From positions 1 through 33,839 of the forward strand of contig JAODBC010000024.1 in assembly GCA_025463765.1 (NCBI GenBank): a DNA stretch of 33,839 nt, in the 5' to 3' direction. This document shows, one piece after another, positions 29,875 to 33,839 of this stretch. The number at the start of each line of letters is the position of its first letter. The first letter of the stretch is position 1. Both the position numbers and the translations under genes were made by a program. The notes beneath the pieces are model-generated. The model worked only from the letters and a program-made list of their open reading frames with translations, did no database searches and was not told the DNA's origin. This DNA comes from Subtercola sp. Lineage in GTDB: Bacteria; Actinomycetota; Actinomycetes; Actinomycetales; Microbacteriaceae.

Positions 29875-32103
29875 CTAGGAGTCGTTCGAGGATGACGTCG
29901 CAGCGGCCTTCTCGTCTGCGGCCTGCCGAACGCTCTCGACGTCAGCCGACGCTCCCAACGACGCTCCAATCGACGCGTTAGGCGACGCAGTAGACGTCGA
30001 GTTCGACCCCGCGCCGGAACCCACGCCGGGCGCCACCCCAGGCCCCACGCCCACCCCGTTTTCGGCGGCTGATTTTGCGACCCACCGCGAGTCTGGCGTG
30101 ACGGTCGGCGTGTAGGCCCGCTGCACGGGCCTCATAGGCTCGCCACGGCGCTCTTGACCGGGCAGCGGCCGAGACCGACGACCGTAGATCAGCTCGCTCG
30201 AGTCGAGCAGCCAGGGCACCAGCGCGATGGTCACTCCGTGCACGAGCATCAGCCGGCGATTCAGGCGGCGTGACTTGTGGTTGTGCAGCAGCGCCTCCCA
30301 CCAGTGCCCGACGATGTAGATGGGGGTGTAGACGGTGACGACTTCTGAGCCGAACTCGCTGCGATGCTTCTTGATGTAGCCGCAGAGCGGCTCGGCGACA
30401 TCGCGGTACGGCGAATCGATGATGCGCAGAGGAACAGCGATGTTCTGATCGGCCCACTCCCGCTCGAGCTGCCGGGTCTGTTCTTCGTCGATGGAGATGT
30501 GAACGGCCTCGAGGTTGCTGTGTTGGGCCGCGATGGCGTAGTCGAGCGCCTTCAGCACCGGCTTCTGCATACGCCCGACGAGCACGATGGCGTAGTCGCC
30601 CTTGGCGCCGAACGTGGTGACCGGGTCGACCTCGATCTCTTTGTTCACGTCACGGTAGTACCTGTTGATGCCGAGCATGAAGATGTAGAGAATCGGCATG
30701 ATCACGAACACCAGCCACGCGCCGTGCGTGAATTTCGTGATGGTGACGACGATCAGGACGATGAACGTGAGCAGAGCGCCGAACGAGTTGATGGTCAGGC
30801 TGCGGATGACCGCGGTGCGGTCGGGCGTACCGCTTCGCAGCAGGCGCACCCAGTGCACGATCATGCCCGTCTGCCCCAGTGTGAACGAGACGAACACCCC
30901 GATGATGTACAGCTGAATCAGGTTGGTCAGCGACGCCTGGTACACCAGCAGAATGGCGCACGCCGCCAGCGCCAGCAAGATCATGCCGTTCGAGAACACC
31001 AGCCGGTCGCCGCGGGTGAGCATGGCCTTCGGCGCATACGAGTCTTTGGCGAGCACGGAGCCGAGCAGGGGGAACCCGTTGAACGCCGTATTGGCCGCGA
31101 GCAGCAGCACCGCTGCGGTTGCCGCCTGAATGACGTAGAACATGATGGAACTGTTGCCGAACACCGCCGACGCCACTTGGGCCATGAGACTTCGCTGCGG
31201 CACGTTCGCGCAGTCGACGAACCCGGTCAGCTCGCACGCGTTCTCGGCGTAGTGCACGCCCGAGATGAGGGCCAGCGCGGTGAGCCCCGCGAACAGGGTG
31301 ATGGCGATGCTGCCCATCAGCAGCAGGGTGCGCTGGGCGTTCTGAATCTTGGGGCGGCGAAAGGCGGGAACGCCGTTGGCGATGGCTTCGACGCCGGTGA
31401 GGGCAGAGCATCCACTCGAGAACGCACGCAGCAGCAGCAGAATGACCGCGACCTGCCCGAGGCTCTGCGCTTGCACGCCATAGTGCGCCGATTCGGCGAC
31501 AGGCGGATGCCCGAGGGCGGTCTGGGTGAGACCGACGATCACCATCAGCAGCACACTGCCCACGAAGATGTAGGTCGGAATGGCGAAGGCTTTGCTCGAC
31601 TCGGCGACGCCGCGGAGGTTGACCGCGGCCAGCAGAATGACGAACCCGATGGCCATCTCGACGCGGAAGTCGTTCAAGAACGGCAGCGCAGAGATGATGT
31701 TGTCGACGCCGGAGGCGACCGACACGGCGACCGTCAGAACGTAGTCGACGAGCAGCGCAGAGGCGACGACGAGCCCGGCCTTCTCGCCGAGGTTTTTGTG
31801 TGCGACCTCGTAGTCACCGCCGCCAGACGGGTACGCCTTCACGAGCTGCCGGTAGGAGGCGACGACCACGATCAGCAGCAGGATGACCGCGCCCGCCACG
31901 ATGGGGGCGAACGAAAGAAATGCCAGCCCGCCGATGAGCAGAATCATCAGCAGTTCTTGCGGCGCGTACGCGACGCTCGAGAGCGGGTCGCTCGCGAAGA
32001 TGGGCAGTGCGAGGCGCTTGGGAAGAAGCTGCCCCTCCATCTTGTGGCTGGGCAGCGGGTCGCCGATTATCCAGCGTTTCGCAGACCTGGGTTCGTTAGT
32101 CAC
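29875..32103 (-). CDS. KimA-like APC-superfamily potassium importer
   Basis: 742 residues from GTG 32103. The membrane part closely follows Bacillus subtilis KimA (YdaO), a high-affinity proton-coupled K+ importer: LPIFASDPLSSVAYAPQELLMILLIGG, SYRQLVKAYPSGGGDYEVAHKNLGEKAGLVVASALLVDYVLTVAVS, and LLRAFSSGCSALTGVEAIANGVPAF, about twelve helices to residue ~490. A cytosolic USP-like domain follows (GDYAIVLVGRMQKPVLKALDYAIAAQHSNLEAVHISIDEEQ), as in KimA. The last ~100 residues are a Gly/Ser/Ala-rich tail not found in KimA. The TTG at 32139 is rejected because it overlaps the -35 box. No c-di-AMP riboswitch fits in the 66-bp gap to the next gene. Potassium transport is inferred from the family. Confidence 0.88.
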   Translation of the reverse strand: MTNEPRSAKRWIIGDPLPSHKMEGQLLPKRLALPIFASDPLSSVAYAPQELLMILLIGGLAFLSFAPIVAGAVILLLIVVVASYRQLVKAYPSGGGDYEVAHKNLGEKAGLVVASALLVDYVLTVAVSVASGVDNIISALPFLNDFRVEMAIGFVILLAAVNLRGVAESSKAFAIPTYIFVGSVLLMVIVGLTQTALGHPPVAESAHYGVQAQSLGQVAVILLLLRAFSSGCSALTGVEAIANGVPAFRRPKIQNAQRTLLLMGSIAITLFAGLTALALISGVHYAENACELTGFVDCANVPQRSLMAQVASAVFGNSSIMFYVIQAATAAVLLLAANTAFNGFPLLGSVLAKDSYAPKAMLTRGDRLVFSNGMILLALAACAILLVYQASLTNLIQLYIIGVFVSFTLGQTGMIVHWVRLLRSGTPDRTAVIRSLTINSFGALLTFIVLIVVTITKFTHGAWLVFVIMPILYIFMLGINRYYRDVNKEIEVDPVTTFGAKGDYAIVLVGRMQKPVLKALDYAIAAQHSNLEAVHISIDEEQTRQLEREWADQNIAVPLRIIDSPYRDVAEPLCGYIKKHRSEFGSEVVTVYTPIYIVGHWWEALLHNHKSRRLNRRLMLVHGVTIALVPWLLDSSELIYGRRSRPLPGQERRGEPMRPVQRAYTPTVTPDSRWVAKSAAENGVGVGPGVAPGVGSGAGSNSTSTASPNASIGASLGASADVESVRQAADEKAAATSSSNDS

Positions 32104-32111
32104 GTGTGAGA

Positions 32112-32139
32112 ACACTACACCGGAATATTTCCGGGTCAA
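32112..32139 (-). promoter_or_regulatory. KimA-like gene promoter with palindromic operator in the spacer
   Basis: Minus strand: -35 TTGACC (32139-32134), 16-bp spacer, -10 TAGTGT (32117-32112), then 8 nt to GTG 32103. The palindrome CCGGAAATATTCCGG (32134-32120; 6-bp arms, 3-nt centre) fills nearly the whole spacer. Repressor binding there would block polymerase. Confidence 0.7.
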
Positions 32140-32169
32140 ATCGAGTTGATGGGCGCTTTTGAGCCCGGC

Positions 32170-33375
32170 TCAACACGGTCGAATGGCGACGTATGCCGAC
32201 CGCACGGCGAGGGCCACTCGCGCCTCGTCGAAGAGGGGGTCGTAGAACGCGGACTTATAGGCCGCATTGCTCGTGGCAGACACCAAGAAGTTCAGTGACG
32301 AGACGCAGCTGAGAAAGACGGCGGTCTTCACGAGAGCGATGTCGATGCCGGTCGCGACGCCGAAGAGCTCGAGCTGAGGGGCCTGCGAGCCCAGCCACGA
32401 CGCCAGAACCGTCGGCGAGAGGGCGACTTCGCCGAGCCCGATGAGAAAGGCTGCGATCAGTGCGGCGAAGACGGCCACCTGCGCGCCCTGGGCCAGCAGC
32501 AGCACCGCTTGCAGGTTGGCGCGCTCCAGCCTGCTCAGAGGCGGCCCCGCAGCAGCGGAGACCGTCAGCAGCCGGGCCAGCTCGGTGCCCGCCACGAGGT
32601 CGGCGCGTTCGTCGACGCCGATGCGATCATCCACGCCGTGAAGCTCTGAGCGGGTGATGGGCACGATGAACAACAGACCGAGCAGCACGAAGAAGGCCAC
32701 TACGGCGAGCAGTCGGCCAACCGACATCGTGTTGGTGACGGCCCAGATGGCCGGCGCGAAGAACGAGAAGAAGACCACAAGCATCAGCAGCGGCAGCGCC
32801 CGCGTGCTCATTTCGCCGAGCGCTCGCAGTCGGCGAATGGATGTTCGTACCGCCCATGCGGCCAGACACCCCACCCCGGCCCACGTCGTGAGCAGCGCAC
32901 CCCCGACGACAAACAGGTCGACCGCGGAGGCCGCGAGCGGTAGCCGAACGGCGTCTGTGGGCGCGGGCGGCCCGGCCAGCCAGGGGTCGATGAGCAGAAA
33001 ATAGGTGGTGACGCAGGCGCCGGCCAGGCGCATGAACCGGGGGTGGGCGCGGAGCAGTCGAGCGGTGAAGACGAATGCGACGGTGGGCGTCGCGATGAGC
33101 GCCGCTGCGGCGCCCGCCGCGAGCAGGGCGACCGCGAGGCTCGCGAGGGCGTCGTCGTTGTCGACGGTGACGTCGGTTCTGCCCAGCAACCAGCCCGCGG
33201 CGTGCAACGCCATCACCAGCACGAGAAAGGGAGTGATACGGGCGAACAGCAACGCTCGACGGGCGGGCGCCGCCACGAAGTGCGGCAGCCCCTGCCGTCG
33301 CAGCCAGCACTCGGTGCGATGTGCCGCTGCTGTCGCTGTCGCTGCGTCGCCGAGCTCTTCGGTGCTGGCGTTCAT
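32170..33375 (-). CDS. Uncharacterised polytopic membrane protein
   Basis: 401 residues from ATG 33375. I do not recognise a named family. About seven to eight hydrophobic helices are visible, among them FARITPFLVLVMALHAAGWLLG, LASLAVALLAAGAAAALIATPTVAFVF, CVTTYFLLIDPWLAG, LFVVGGALLTTWAGVGCLAAW, LPLLMLVVFFSFFAPAIWAV and LLAVVAFFVLLGLLFIVPI. A loop (HGVDDRIGVDERADLVAGTELARLL) separates these from the last pair. The frame extends upstream to 33585, but that region is the divergent promoter of the next gene. It ends 30 bp from the KimA-like promoter, so transcription of the two is in tandem. No transport or enzymatic motif is evident. Confidence 0.75.
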   Translation of the reverse strand: MNASTEELGDAATATAAAHRTECWLRRQGLPHFVAAPARRALLFARITPFLVLVMALHAAGWLLGRTDVTVDNDDALASLAVALLAAGAAAALIATPTVAFVFTARLLRAHPRFMRLAGACVTTYFLLIDPWLAGPPAPTDAVRLPLAASAVDLFVVGGALLTTWAGVGCLAAWAVRTSIRRLRALGEMSTRALPLLMLVVFFSFFAPAIWAVTNTMSVGRLLAVVAFFVLLGLLFIVPITRSELHGVDDRIGVDERADLVAGTELARLLTVSAAAGPPLSRLERANLQAVLLLAQGAQVAVFAALIAAFLIGLGEVALSPTVLASWLGSQAPQLELFGVATGIDIALVKTAVFLSCVSSLNFLVSATSNAAYKSAFYDPLFDEARVALAVRSAYVAIRPC

Positions 33376-33400
33376 GGTGTGGTTCGACGGCTCTCGATAT

Positions 33401-33430
33401 TTGTACGAGGAAAAGTCAATAGCATATAGT
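33401..33430 (+). promoter_or_regulatory. Promoter of the He_PIG protein gene (leaderless)
   Basis: TTGTAC (33401-33406), an 18-bp spacer, then TATAGT (33425-33430), with ATG 33437 after 6 nt. It is among the best -35/-10 pairs in the window. Confidence 0.65.
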
Positions 33431-33436
33431 CGAGCA

Positions 33437-33839
33437 ATGATCACATACAAACCATCCCGGTCGAGTGTGATGCGCCTGATCGCCGCAACCTCGCTCGGCG
33501 TGGCCCTCTTGGTGCCGACTGTGCTTGCTGCTCCTGCTGACGCCGAGTCTCCGGCTTCGAGTGCCCTCGCTGATCCGGTCGACACCCTTGTTCCTGTTAT
33601 CTCGGCTCAAGCAATGCCTGATGTGACGATCGGTCAACGCTATTTGCACGCGGTGCAATTCTTCGCAACTCTGCCGGTGACGGTCTCGCTTGTCGGCGAT
33701 CTTCCTCCTGGCCTCAGTCTCGATCCGTCTACGGGAGTGATCGGCGGAATTCCGACGCCGACGACGAAGTCGGTCTACGAGTTCTACATCCGGGTGACCA
33801 ACTCGGAAGGTTATGACATTGACGTCGTCGGAATGGGGA
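33437..33839 (+). CDS. Secreted He_PIG (putative Ig-like) domain protein, cut by window end
   Basis: At least 134 residues, open to the window edge. A signal peptide is clear: basic N-region MITYKPSRSSVMR, hydrophobic core LIAATSLGVALLVPTVL, and a cleavage site near AAPADA (residues 31-36). From about residue 60 a putative Ig domain of the He_PIG type begins, with the typical LPPGLSLDPSTGVIGGIPT turn (89-107) followed by YEFYIRVTNSEG. Proteins of this kind are usually large, repetitive, exported and often cell-wall anchored adhesins. The rest of the gene, including any sorting signal, lies outside. Codon choice looks less GC-biased than in neighbouring genes (many GCT, CCT, GTT codons), which may indicate transfer. 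Confidence 0.8.
   Translation, partial: MITYKPSRSSVMRLIAATSLGVALLVPTVLAAPADAESPASSALADPVDTLVPVISAQAMPDVTIGQRYLHAVQFFATLPVTVSLVGDLPPGLSLDPSTGVIGGIPTPTTKSVYEFYIRVTNSEGYDIDVVGMG

Noticed and set aside
32104..32169. c-di-AMP (ydaO) riboswitch before the KimA-like gene
   Set aside because: The upstream gap is only 66 bp and holds a compact promoter; the riboswitch needs well over 100 nt.

Overview
The window is high-GC actinobacterial chromosome, most likely Microbacteriaceae. This is an inference from base composition, a DUF3073 gene, a sterol-carrier-like gene beside purine genes, and many promoters whose -10 box sits 6-10 nt before the start codon (leaderless style). No rRNA, tRNA, CRISPR, transposase or phage gene was seen. 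The backbone is purine biosynthesis: purS-purQ and purL on the minus strand (1.8-6.6 kb), purF and purM head to head (22.4-25.1 kb), and a fused purD-purC (25.2-27.6 kb). Together they cover most steps from PRPP to SAICAR.

Layout: 0-1.8 kb, an EamA transporter and a stand-alone chorismate mutase. 1.8-6.6 kb, purL, then a DUF559/VSR-like nuclease gene bracketed by two copies of a hairpin repeat, then purQ and purS. 6.7-8.8 kb, a Fur-family regulator and a catalase separated by a 16-bp tandem repeat array. 9-14.2 kb, an MFS exporter, a PadR regulator with its DHA2 exporter, and an MscS channel ended by a strong bidirectional terminator. 14.3-20.5 kb, a secreted GH15 glucoamylase-like enzyme with CBM20, a two-domain VOC dioxygenase-like protein divergent from a Bcr/CflA exporter, and an LLM flavin oxidoreductase. 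20.6-22.3 kb, two orphan genes (a zinc-ribbon protein and a three-repeat membrane protein) flanked by inverted repeats. 22.4-27.6 kb, purF/purM/purDC. 27.6-28.1 kb, an unusual non-coding block of four consecutive hairpins with C-rich loops followed by a 15-bp minisatellite. 28.1-33.8 kb, a sterol-carrier-like protein, a small membrane protein, DUF3073, a KimA-like potassium importer, an orphan membrane protein, and the start of a secreted He_PIG (Ig-like) protein cut by the window edge.

The strongest candidates for something undescribed are (1) the hairpin-bracketed nuclease gene sitting between purQ and purL, which looks like a small mobile or selfish cassette, and (2) the hairpin array plus minisatellite between purDC and the sterol-carrier gene. 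The purD-purC fusion, the E. coli-type PurF, and the palindromic operator inside the KimA-like promoter are also notable. All assignments come from reading the sequence and from family knowledge; no search was run.
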